Shown here: positions 25,482 through 32,241 of the stretch, piece by piece
Layout: every line of letters starts with the position of its first letter
How positions within the stretch are numbered: the stretch's first letter is position 1
Source of the DNA: Enterobacter asburiae
GTDB taxonomy: Bacteria > Pseudomonadota > Gammaproteobacteria > Enterobacterales > Enterobacteriaceae
Reading direction: 5' to 3'
Assembly (NCBI RefSeq): GCF_024599655.1
Contig: NZ_CP102247.1
Span: forward strand, 1,116,001-1,180,000
Length of the DNA: 64,000 nt
Notes under the pieces: generated by a model
Told to the model about the DNA's origin: nothing
Seen by the model: only the letters and a program-made list of their open reading frames with translations
Databases searched by the model: none
Program-made: the position numbers and the translations under genes

Positions 25482-26375
25482 ATGGATAAGCTTCGCGGTA
25501 TGGAGACGTTTATTGCGGTGGTGGAAAGCGGCAGCTTTACCGGCGCGGCGTCACGTCTGGAGATGTCGGCGGTGATGGTGGGGAAGTATATTGCTCTGCT
25601 GGAGTCCCAGCTCGGCACGCGGCTGCTGGAGCGCAACACGCGCCGTCAGAGCCTGACCGATGCCGGACGGGTTTATTTCGACGAGGCGAAGCGGGTGCTG
25701 GAGCAGGTCGTGATTGCTGAAAGCGCGGTGGAACGGCTGCGCGCCGCACCGTCTGGCACCCTGCGCGTCACGGCCCCCACGTCGTTTGGCGGCTGCGTGA
25801 TTGCCCCGCTGACGGCAACCTTTTTACAGCGCTACCCGGAGGTACGCATCGAGCTGGATCTCACCAACCGGATGGTCGATCTGGTGGAGGAGGGCGTCGA
25901 TCTGGCCATTCGCATTGGTGACGTTCGTAATGACGATCTGGTGGCGAAATACCTGTGCCCCTACAACATGGTGATCTGCGCCGCGCCGGACTATTTAGCG
26001 CGACACGGCACGCCGCAAACGCCAGACGATCTGGTGGATCATCTGTGTCTTTCGCACACGGTGTGGACCGCGCGTAACGAGTGGCGGCTGCCGGGCGTGG
26101 AAGGGGAGGTGCGCTGGAAGCGGGATGCGATCTTAAGATGTAATGACGGCTACGGCTTACGCATGGCGGCGCGAGCCGGGGCGGGGCTATTGCTGCAACC
26201 GGAAGTGCTGGTGGCGGAAGAACTGGCAAGCGGCAGGCTGGTGCGGGTGCTGGAGCAGTACACGCCCGTGCCGAGGCCGGTGCATTTACTGTGGCGCCAG
26301 GATTTGCGGCCGCTGCCTAAACTCACTCAGTTTATTGCGCACATCATGCAGAATGGGCATGTCAGCGTTAATTAG
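25482..26375 (+). CDS. LysR-family regulator (CrgA-like)
   Basis: A 297-aa transcription factor. The N-terminal winged helix is VESGSFTGAASRLEMSAVMV, near residues 15-34, followed by the linker helix and an effector domain with the FTR-type PTSFGGCVIAPL and VDLVEEGVDLAIRIG segments typical of the CrgA/DsdC-like subgroup that often controls divergent oxidoreductases. It is divergent from the SDR gene. It overlaps the convergent lipoprotein gene by 8 bp. Confidence 0.88.
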   Translation: MDKLRGMETFIAVVESGSFTGAASRLEMSAVMVGKYIALLESQLGTRLLERNTRRQSLTDAGRVYFDEAKRVLEQVVIAESAVERLRAAPSGTLRVTAPTSFGGCVIAPLTATFLQRYPEVRIELDLTNRMVDLVEEGVDLAIRIGDVRNDDLVAKYLCPYNMVICAAPDYLARHGTPQTPDDLVDHLCLSHTVWTARNEWRLPGVEGEVRWKRDAILRCNDGYGLRMAARAGAGLLLQPEVLVAEELASGRLVRVLEQYTPVPRPVHLLWRQDLRPLPKLTQFIAHIMQNGHVSVN

Positions 26376-26724
26376 GGCAACGTCCGGTTGGCGCTTTGAG
26401 GGGGCCACACTCGTCATAGCCGTAGACGGTATAGCCCTTCTGCTTCATGCAATTCGATATTTTATCTTCTCTGGCAACGATTTCCTGAAGTGTTTGGTCA
26501 GGTCTGCTGCTGCCCCCGTTATAGCTGCCGTCATCAAGATTGGCGTCTTTGTCTACGCCACAGAAGTAAAGATCTTTCTTGCGCTGCTCGTTATCGGTGT
26601 AGCCTCCCGGCCCCGGCTTCTGGAAGGTTTGAGCATAGCGAACATATTTATAGTTGGAAGAGTCCATGTTATCGACAACACAGCCGCTCAGCAGGAAACA
26701 GGATAACGTTACGATGATTTTCAT
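26368..26724 (-). CDS. Small predicted lipoprotein of unknown function
   Basis: A 118-aa protein with a lipoprotein signal peptide MKIIVTLSCFLLSGC (lipobox LSGC, lipidated Cys at residue 15). The mature part is polar, with four further cysteines (FCGVD, NCMKQ, ECGP, RCPN) that could form two disulfides. The start at MKIIV is preferred because the longer in-frame extension lacks signal-peptide character. Valine residues follow the Cys, so outer-membrane sorting is expected. It is monocistronic. Confidence 0.8.
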   Translation of the reverse strand: MKIIVTLSCFLLSGCVVDNMDSSNYKYVRYAQTFQKPGPGGYTDNEQRKKDLYFCGVDKDANLDDGSYNGGSSRPDQTLQEIVAREDKISNCMKQKGYTVYGYDECGPLKAPTGRCPN

Positions 26725-26874
26725 TATTGATGCCTTATGAGAATGTGTTTGCAGAGAAGACCACATCGAGCAGTGTAGCGAGGATCCTACGAAGCGCATG
26801 AAAAGAAGTTATCAAATCCAGGGACTTGTGCTAGTAAGAGTGGTCATATCATAAAAAAAGAAGGTAACAAGAGA

Positions 26875-28056
26875 ATGTCCGTGAGTAAACTCGCCAGCAG
26901 TGCGCAGGGCCTGCAATCATCTGCCATCCGTGAATTATTAAAACATAGCAAAATGGCCGGCGTCATTTCGCTGGGCGGGGGTATTCCTAATCCCGATCTG
27001 TTCGATCACGAAGGGCTTAAAATTGCCGCCGATGCCGTCTTATCACAGCATTTTGGCGAGGCGTTCCAGTACGGCCTGACGGAAGGCGTCCCGGGGCTGC
27101 GCGAGGAAATTAAACGCATCTGCGAAGGGCGCGGTATCGCCTGTAAGGCCGACGATGTGGTCGTGACCTCTGGTTCACAGCAATCGCTTGACGTGCTGGC
27201 GCGTGCGTTAATCAACCCGGGTGACACCGTTGTGGTTGAGCGTCCAACCTATCTTGCCGCGCTGCAGGTCTTCGGCCTGGCGCAGGCCAACTTTGAATCC
27301 GTTGGCACCGACGGCGACGGCATGAAGGTGGATGAGCTTGAAGCCCTGGCGGCGAAGAAAACCATCAAAGCGGTCTATATTGTTCCGACGTTTGGCAACC
27401 CTGGCGGGGTAACCCTTTCTGAAGCGCGTCGCAAACAGCTGGTGGAATTATCGAAGCGTTATGACTTCGTGATTATTGAAGACGACCCGTACAGCGAAAT
27501 TAATTACACCGACGAAGTCTTCCGCCCGTTGATTGCTCATGCCAAAGATATCGGCAATGAAGAGAACGTGGTGTATACCTCAACCTTCTCTAAAATCCTC
27601 GCCCCGGGAACTCGCGTAGGCTGGGTGCTGGTGCCGGAATGGCTGAAGCGTGCGGTAGTAAACCTTAAGCAAACCACCGATTTGCACACCAGCACGCTGT
27701 CGCAGCTGATGACGTATGAGTACCTGAAAACCGGTCGTCTGGCCGATCAGATTAGAATGATCCGTGAAGCCTATCGCCAGAAATACCAGACGTTCGCAAC
27801 CGAGCTGGAGGCCGAGCTGGGCGATGTGATGTCGTTCCACAAGCCGAAGGGCGGTATGTTCCTGTGGGCGAAGATGAATAATGGGTGTAACACCACCCGC
27901 TGGCTTGAAAAAACGTTAAGCAACGGCGTAGTATTTGTGCCTGGCGAGTTTTTCTACTGCAATGAGCCAGACCCAACGACGCTGCGCATGTCATTTGTGA
28001 CGCCAACGGATGAAGATCTGAAAGAGGCGGTTCAACGCCTGAAAAAATCGCTCTAA
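26875..28056 (+). CDS. PLP-dependent class I/II aminotransferase (2-aminoadipate/AAT-I type)
   Basis: Fold-type I aminotransferase of 393 aa. The Schiff-base lysine lies in TSTFSKILAPGTRVGW (near residue 240). The PLP-phosphate and ring-binding segments SGSQQSLDVLARAL, PTFGNPGGVT and IIEDDPYSEINY are intact, and the substrate carboxylate arginine is in TLRMSFV. It resembles LysN/2-aminoadipate or branched/aromatic transaminases of the MocR-related group, without the GntR domain. The start ATG has AAGAAGGTAACAAGAGA upstream. The physiological amino acid is not evident. Confidence 0.88.
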   Translation: MSVSKLASSAQGLQSSAIRELLKHSKMAGVISLGGGIPNPDLFDHEGLKIAADAVLSQHFGEAFQYGLTEGVPGLREEIKRICEGRGIACKADDVVVTSGSQQSLDVLARALINPGDTVVVERPTYLAALQVFGLAQANFESVGTDGDGMKVDELEALAAKKTIKAVYIVPTFGNPGGVTLSEARRKQLVELSKRYDFVIIEDDPYSEINYTDEVFRPLIAHAKDIGNEENVVYTSTFSKILAPGTRVGWVLVPEWLKRAVVNLKQTTDLHTSTLSQLMTYEYLKTGRLADQIRMIREAYRQKYQTFATELEAELGDVMSFHKPKGGMFLWAKMNNGCNTTRWLEKTLSNGVVFVPGEFFYCNEPDPTTLRMSFVTPTDEDLKEAVQRLKKSL

Positions 28057-28063
28057 AAAAGCT

Positions 28064-28093
28064 GCGCATAATGGCTTTCCTGCCGTTATGCGC
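28064..28093 (+). terminator. Stem-loop after the aminotransferase gene
   Basis: GCGCATAATGGC (28064-28075) pairs over 12 positions, with one G-T, with GCCGTTATGCGC (28082-28093). It begins 8 bp after the stop. There is no T-run, so termination is uncertain. Confidence 0.45.
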
Positions 28094-28141
28094 AATACGC
28101 GTTCAGGGCGGCACGGGCCGCGATCGTTCATGGTGAGTTCC

Positions 28142-28660
28142 ATGTTTGAATTTCTGATCGGTGTCGTTACCCACACGCCCGTCTGGGTGTGGGTGCTGTT
28201 TATCTTCCTCATCTCTCGCGGCATTAAAGCACGCAGGCCCGCCACCGTTACGCTGGAGAGGCTTGCCATCATTCCGGCGATCTTTCTTATCTGGGATATT
28301 TACGATCTGGTGGTTTACCGCACGTTGACCCCCGGGACTGTCGCATTGTGGACGGCGGGGATCCTCGCCGGGGCCGCGCTGGGGTATTTCCTGATTAAGC
28401 AGGCGGTTATCACCCGTACAGAGGCGCCGCGCACCCTTTTCCGCCAGGCAGACTACACCGCGCTGCCGTTTATGATGCTGGCGTTCGGGGTGAAGTATGT
28501 GCTGGGCGTGATGAGCGCGGTCTCTCCCCAGACGATGCAGCAGCCCGCCATGAGCGCGCTGGCGATCGTCTCCGGCGGCGTGTTTGCCGGCGTGTTTATC
28601 GGAAAATTTGTGCGCTATATTGGCGTGTATAACAGCGCCGCACCGCGCCCGGCGGAGTGA
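28142..28660 (+). CDS. DUF6622-type membrane protein
   Basis: Inner-membrane protein of 172 aa with five or six predicted TM helices (for example WVWVLFIFLI and LAGAALGYFLI). The start at MFEFLIGVVTH is chosen because GGTGAG lies 7-12 bp upstream. In-frame ATGs at 28130 and 28088 would only add a polar tail. No catalytic motif is seen. Function is unknown. Confidence 0.75.
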   Translation: MFEFLIGVVTHTPVWVWVLFIFLISRGIKARRPATVTLERLAIIPAIFLIWDIYDLVVYRTLTPGTVALWTAGILAGAALGYFLIKQAVITRTEAPRTLFRQADYTALPFMMLAFGVKYVLGVMSAVSPQTMQQPAMSALAIVSGGVFAGVFIGKFVRYIGVYNSAAPRPAE

Positions 28661-28662
28661 CG

Positions 28663-29082
28663 TTATTCTGTCGCGTGTGCCAGCGTGCGGTCTGCAGCAT
28701 TGCCGCTGAGGGCTCGCGTGACTTCATGGATCCGCCAGATTTTCCCTTCACGCAGCGCGGCAAACAGATAAACCTCGATCTCTGCCTGACGACCGTCGGG
28801 ATACGTGACCGTCACGATATGCCGGTCAGCCAGAAGTTCGTCATGACAGGCTATCTCCGCCACGGTAAAGGCGATCGTGCGGATCTGCGAGCTGACGTGG
28901 CTCAGATGCTGGACAAAACCCCGGTAGTCAAGCGCGTGATCGTCCGTAAACTGCTGGTAATCGGGCGTAAATACCTCTGCCGGATCGATATCGCCGTTGA
29001 ATAAGCGGGTTAACAGGCACGCCATCTTTTCGCGCTGCGCGGCGTTGTCGGTGTCGGCTATCAGGGACGTGATAATGCTCAT
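28663..29082 (-). CDS. NTF2-like (SnoaL-type) domain protein
   Basis: A 139-aa single-domain protein with the alpha-plus-beta barrel pattern of the NTF2-like superfamily: a helical N-terminus, FTPDYQQFTDDHALDYRGFV, then alternating strands ending in GKIWRIHEVTR. Such proteins are small-molecule isomerases/hydrolases or carriers of unknown substrate. It is convergent with the DUF6622 gene (2-bp gap) and divergent from the AraC regulator, a plausible controller. Confidence 0.72.
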   Translation of the reverse strand: MSIITSLIADTDNAAQREKMACLLTRLFNGDIDPAEVFTPDYQQFTDDHALDYRGFVQHLSHVSSQIRTIAFTVAEIACHDELLADRHIVTVTYPDGRQAEIEVYLFAALREGKIWRIHEVTRALSGNAADRTLAHATE

Positions 29083-29179
29083 GCGGACTCCTTATGTGGT
29101 TGAATCACCATTATCCTTGACAGCCGAAGACGTAGTTTCTGTAATGCGTCGATGAATAACGATTTTCGGTCAAAATGAG

Positions 29180-29911
29180 ATGGTCAGTTTTGAAACGCTC
29201 CTTCATCCCGGCGGGTACCGAACGCCATGGCACAGTCATCGCACCGGCCAGCTGTGGCGCATTGCAACAGGGCTGCTGGTCATTGAGACGCCGCAGGCGC
29301 GCTCGGTCGTACCGGCAAAACACATCGGCTGGATCCCGCCAGGTCAGCAGCACGCCGCTTTTTCTGAAAGTGAGATAGAAGGCTGCGCTATCTATCTTGA
29401 ACCCGCCAGCTGTGCAGGGCTTCCCGATACGCCCGCGCTGTTCGAGCCCGACGATCTGACCCATGCTCTGTTTAGCCGTTTATGTGGTGCAGAGAGTGAG
29501 TACGATCCGCGAAAGCTGACTTTGCTGCTGGATGAGCTTGCCCTGACGCCCCAGGCTCACTTTTCTCTTCCCGTGCCGACGGATCCGCGTCTGAAGAACG
29601 TGGTCAGCCATTTGCTGCAGTTTGTCGATGATAACCAGACGGTCGAGAGCCATGCCCGCCGTGCGGGGATGAGCGTGCGTACGTTCAACCGTCGGTTTAG
29701 TGCCCAGACCGGAATGAACTTTGTTAACTGGCGGCAGCTGGCACGCGTCATGCGGGCTATGGAGTGGCTGGCGGCGGGGAAGCCGGTAGGGTGGATTGCA
29801 CTGTCCTGCGGCTACAGCAGCGTCAGCGCATTTATTGAGGTTTTCAGAGCCTGGACCGGTAAAACGCCGGGGCAGTGGGCAATTAAAGAAGGCCCTTTTG
29901 GGCGAAGGTAA
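29180..29911 (+). CDS. AraC-family regulator with cupin sensor domain
   Basis: A 243-aa transcription factor. The N-terminal cupin half carries the metal-type motif TPWHSHRTGQLW and the PGQQHAAF strand. The C-terminal double helix-turn-helix covers about residues 140-237 (ARRAGMSVRTFNRRFSAQTG; IALSCGYSSVSAFIEVFRAW). It is divergent from the NTF2-like gene. The stop overlaps the convergent nudI by 29 bp. Confidence 0.87.
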   Translation: MVSFETLLHPGGYRTPWHSHRTGQLWRIATGLLVIETPQARSVVPAKHIGWIPPGQQHAAFSESEIEGCAIYLEPASCAGLPDTPALFEPDDLTHALFSRLCGAESEYDPRKLTLLLDELALTPQAHFSLPVPTDPRLKNVVSHLLQFVDDNQTVESHARRAGMSVRTFNRRFSAQTGMNFVNWRQLARVMRAMEWLAAGKPVGWIALSCGYSSVSAFIEVFRAWTGKTPGQWAIKEGPFGRR

Positions 29912-30308
29912 TACGCGTGGCTTCGTTGAGATCCAGCTCTTTTAACGATTCCGGATTAACCCAGGCGATCTCCTGAAACTCGTCATTAAACGTGACGGCC
30001 CGGTTGGTGCTGATGCAGTCGAAGATCAGATAGATCATGTAAATCTCCTCTGTGGTGCCATCGGCGTAGGTTTTCACCCTGATGTCATCGCGAAAAGCCC
30101 ATGGCGTGATCGAAGCGATCTCCAGCGCTTCGCCCAGCTCTTCGCGGATCTCACGGCGCAACGCCTGTTCCATGGTTTCGCCCGGCTCCATTCCACCACC
30201 GGAGAGAGCCCACTGGCCGGGGAACACGCCGCGATCGTCAGCCATTTTACATAGCAGGTAGGCACCGTCGTTCTGGATGATGGGGCAGACAATGGTTCGT
30301 TGGCGCAT
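29883..30308 (-). CDS. nudI: Nucleoside triphosphatase NudI
   Basis: Nudix hydrolase that prefers pyrimidine deoxynucleoside triphosphates, 141 aa (the E. coli length). The Nudix box is complete at residues 38-60, GX5EX7REXXEELGE, with REIREELGE at 52-60. The N-terminus MRQRTIVCPIIQNDGAYLLC is close to E. coli NudI. It is monocistronic and convergent with the AraC gene. Confidence 0.95.
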   Translation of the reverse strand: MRQRTIVCPIIQNDGAYLLCKMADDRGVFPGQWALSGGGMEPGETMEQALRREIREELGEALEIASITPWAFRDDIRVKTYADGTTEEIYMIYLIFDCISTNRAVTFNDEFQEIAWVNPESLKELDLNEATRITFAQKGLL

Positions 30309-30366
30309 GATTTCTTCCTGAAAAATGAATTTGGGCTACTTTAGCAGAAGAAGTGGGGAGGTTATG

Positions 30367-30489
30367 TTAGGGGTGTTCGATTCTCATTCCTTTGTTTTCT
30401 GCGTTTTGTTGCAGATTCAGCCAGAATTCAATGCTGGTATCGAATGCGTTTGCCAGTTTTAACGCCATAACGGCGGTGAGTTTTATTTT
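30367..30489 (-). pseudogene. Remnant of a HigA/YbaQ-type antitoxin gene
   Basis: The minus-strand frame reads KIKLTAVMALKLANAF then DTSIEFWLNLQQNAENKGM before a stop at 30367. This is the signature C-terminal half of the HTH domain of HigA/YbaQ-type antitoxins (cf. LTADMAIKLAKAFDTTIEFW in E. coli YbaQ). An in-frame TGA precedes it and no helix-turn-helix N-terminus or start is found. No HigB-like toxin is adjacent. It is a decayed fragment. Confidence 0.7.
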
Positions 30490-30521
30490 TCATCCGCATG
30501 CAGGTGGTGTTGCGCTCTGAT

Positions 30522-30556
30522 GCCCTCACCCCAACCCTCTCCCACAGGGCTGAGGG
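30522..30556. repeat. Partial REP-like repeat (CCCTCACCC family)
   Basis: CCCTCACCCCAACCCTCTCC followed by a short, degenerate complement CAGGGCTGAGGG. It is truncated relative to the copies at 3937 and 21479 and lies just upstream of the antitoxin remnant. Confidence 0.65.
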
Positions 30557-30672
30557 ATCCCCAGTTATTTTTAACCCAAAGCGATGAATGTTGCTTAAAA
30601 GAAATAAATAACTTACAGCGATGCCCTGGTCCGGCTGTAAATCGCTGAGGCGTTTCCTGCAGGCCGGGGCGA

Positions 30673-30826
30673 GGCGCAGGGATGCGCCGAGAGGGCGGGC
30701 TTTACAGGGATGTTACCTTCGCCCGTCCCCGATAAGCCGGAAGGAATAAGCTGAGGGTACCGCGAAGCGGCGGTTTACCGCCGGAAGCCCGGGTCGCCAG
30801 GGTGGTGGCGATTGAGCCACCCTGGC
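30673..30826. other. Multi-hairpin element of unknown nature
   Basis: Four inverted repeats in 154 bp: GGCGCA/TGCGCC with a GGGA tetraloop (30673-30688), GGGCG/CGCCC (30693-30697 with 30720-30724), CGGCGG/CCGCCG with a TTTA loop (30768-30783), and a perfect 10-bp stem GCCAGGGTGG/CCACCCTGGC (30796-30805 with 30817-30826). No open frame of substance covers it. It could encode a structured RNA or be a folded mobile-element end. I do not recognise it with certainty. Confidence 0.5.
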
Positions 30827-30900
30827 ACGTTCACCGGTCATGTCGTTACAGAGTAGCAAGGAACATGAAGTGAACGGAATGACCACCAGAGCCGTATGTT

Positions 30901-30938
30901 CCCCCTCACCCCAGCCCTCTCCCTCAAGGGAGAGGGGG
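30901..30938. repeat. REP-like inverted repeat (CCCTCACCC family)
   Basis: CCCCCTCACCCCAGCCCTCT, then CCCTCAAGGGAGAGGGGG: a stem of CCCTCTCCCT against AGGGAGAGGG with a short loop. A half copy (AGGGAGAGGG) follows at about 30981. Confidence 0.65.
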
Positions 30939-31000
30939 TCGTCCGTGCAGGCATTATTTTGTGGAGATACCTCGACCCATAGGGAGAGGGAGATTAGAAT

Positions 31001-31032
31001 GTAGGCCGGGTAAGGCGAAGCCGCCACCCGGC
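31001..31032. repeat. Single REP unit after bapD
   Basis: GTAGGCCGGGTAAGGCGAAG then CCGCCACCCGGC: the same GC-rich palindromic unit as half of the element at 23936, placed 9 bp beyond the stop of the HlyD-like gene. Confidence 0.8.
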
Positions 31033-31041
31033 AATCCAGGC

Positions 31042-32241
31042 TTAACGCTCCCTCAGCGCCTCTTTCGCCCGGTTAAACGGCTTAATCAGATAATCCAGCA
31101 CTGTTTTCTCTCCGGTCTTAATGTCCACCGTCGCAATCATCCCGGGCACAATCGAGAAGTGCCTGCCCGCCTTATTCACCAGGTAATCCTGGCTGGTGCG
31201 GATAAACACCCGGTAATAGAACACTTCCGGCTTGGCTTCGTCCTGGATGGTATCCGGGGAAATCGTCTCCACCACGCCATGCAGCCCGCCGTAAATGGCG
31301 TAATCATAGGCGGTGATTTTGACCAGCGCCTCCTGGTTCGGGTGGATGAAGGCGATATCGCGCGGCGACAGGCGGGTTTCAATCAGCAGGTGATCGTCCA
31401 CCGGCACAATCTCCATCAGCTCGCCGTTGGGTGGGATCACGCCGCCGATGGTGGTGACCTTGATGTTTTTCACGATCCCGCGCACCGGGGATTTTACCGT
31501 CAGACGGGTGACGGAATCCTGGCGGCCCTTGAGGATCGCCGAAACCATATCCACCTCCGCGTTGGCTTTGGAGAGTGCCTCGCGCGCCTGAACGTAATAT
31601 TGCGAGCGCACGTCGGTGAGCTTCAGCTCCAGGTCGCTTTTCTGCCGCTGCAGGCGCAGCACCTCCACGTGGCTGGCGGCGCCGGTTTTGACCAGCCGCT
31701 GGGTGATGGCCAGCTCCTTGTTGGCGAGATCTAACGCGGCGCGCAGCTCCCGCTGGGTATCCTCCAGCTGCGCGCGGCGGGAGTTGTAGAGCCGCGTTTC
31801 GTCAGCCATCAGATCCGGCCATTGTGCCAGCGAGGGGGGGAACTTCAGCGGGAGATCGTTCACCTCGGCGTACAGGCGGGCGCTGGAGGCCAGTGAGGCC
31901 CGGTAGCGCGCCGCGCTTTCGCCGACGTTCGATTCGGAACGCGTCGGATCGAGCCGCGCCAGCACCTGTCCGGCCTGCACCTGATCGCCCTCGTGGACGT
32001 TCAGCTCGGTGAGGATCCCGCCGTCGAGAGACTGTAAGACCTGCTCGCGGGAGCTGGGGATCACTTTACCCGAGCCGGTTGACACCTCATCCAGCATGCC
32101 AAACCACGCCCAGATGCCCAGCGCCACGAACATCAGCAGCGAGAAGATCACGATCCGACGCGCGCCGGTGTAGCCGCTTTCGGAGTCGAGGGCGTTATCC
32201 AGATCGTCCATTGCCGCCACGTCACGCTGACTGATTTTCAT
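31042..32241 (-). CDS. bapD: Type I secretion membrane-fusion protein (BapD/LapC-like)
   Basis: HlyD-family periplasmic adaptor of a type I secretion system, 399 aa. It has a short cytoplasmic N-terminus, one TM helix at about residues 30-50 (IFSLLMFVALGIWAWFG), a lipoyl-like motif VHEGDQVQAGQVLARLDPT, a long coiled-coil hairpin (about 100-260), and the HlyD C-terminal signature near PGMIATVDIKTGEKTVLDYL. It overlaps the ABC gene by 20 bp and is the last gene of bapBCD. The symbol follows the Salmonella bapABCD order by synteny. Confidence 0.9.
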   Translation of the reverse strand: MKISQRDVAAMDDLDNALDSESGYTGARRIVIFSLLMFVALGIWAWFGMLDEVSTGSGKVIPSSREQVLQSLDGGILTELNVHEGDQVQAGQVLARLDPTRSESNVGESAARYRASLASSARLYAEVNDLPLKFPPSLAQWPDLMADETRLYNSRRAQLEDTQRELRAALDLANKELAITQRLVKTGAASHVEVLRLQRQKSDLELKLTDVRSQYYVQAREALSKANAEVDMVSAILKGRQDSVTRLTVKSPVRGIVKNIKVTTIGGVIPPNGELMEIVPVDDHLLIETRLSPRDIAFIHPNQEALVKITAYDYAIYGGLHGVVETISPDTIQDEAKPEVFYYRVFIRTSQDYLVNKAGRHFSIVPGMIATVDIKTGEKTVLDYLIKPFNRAKEALRER

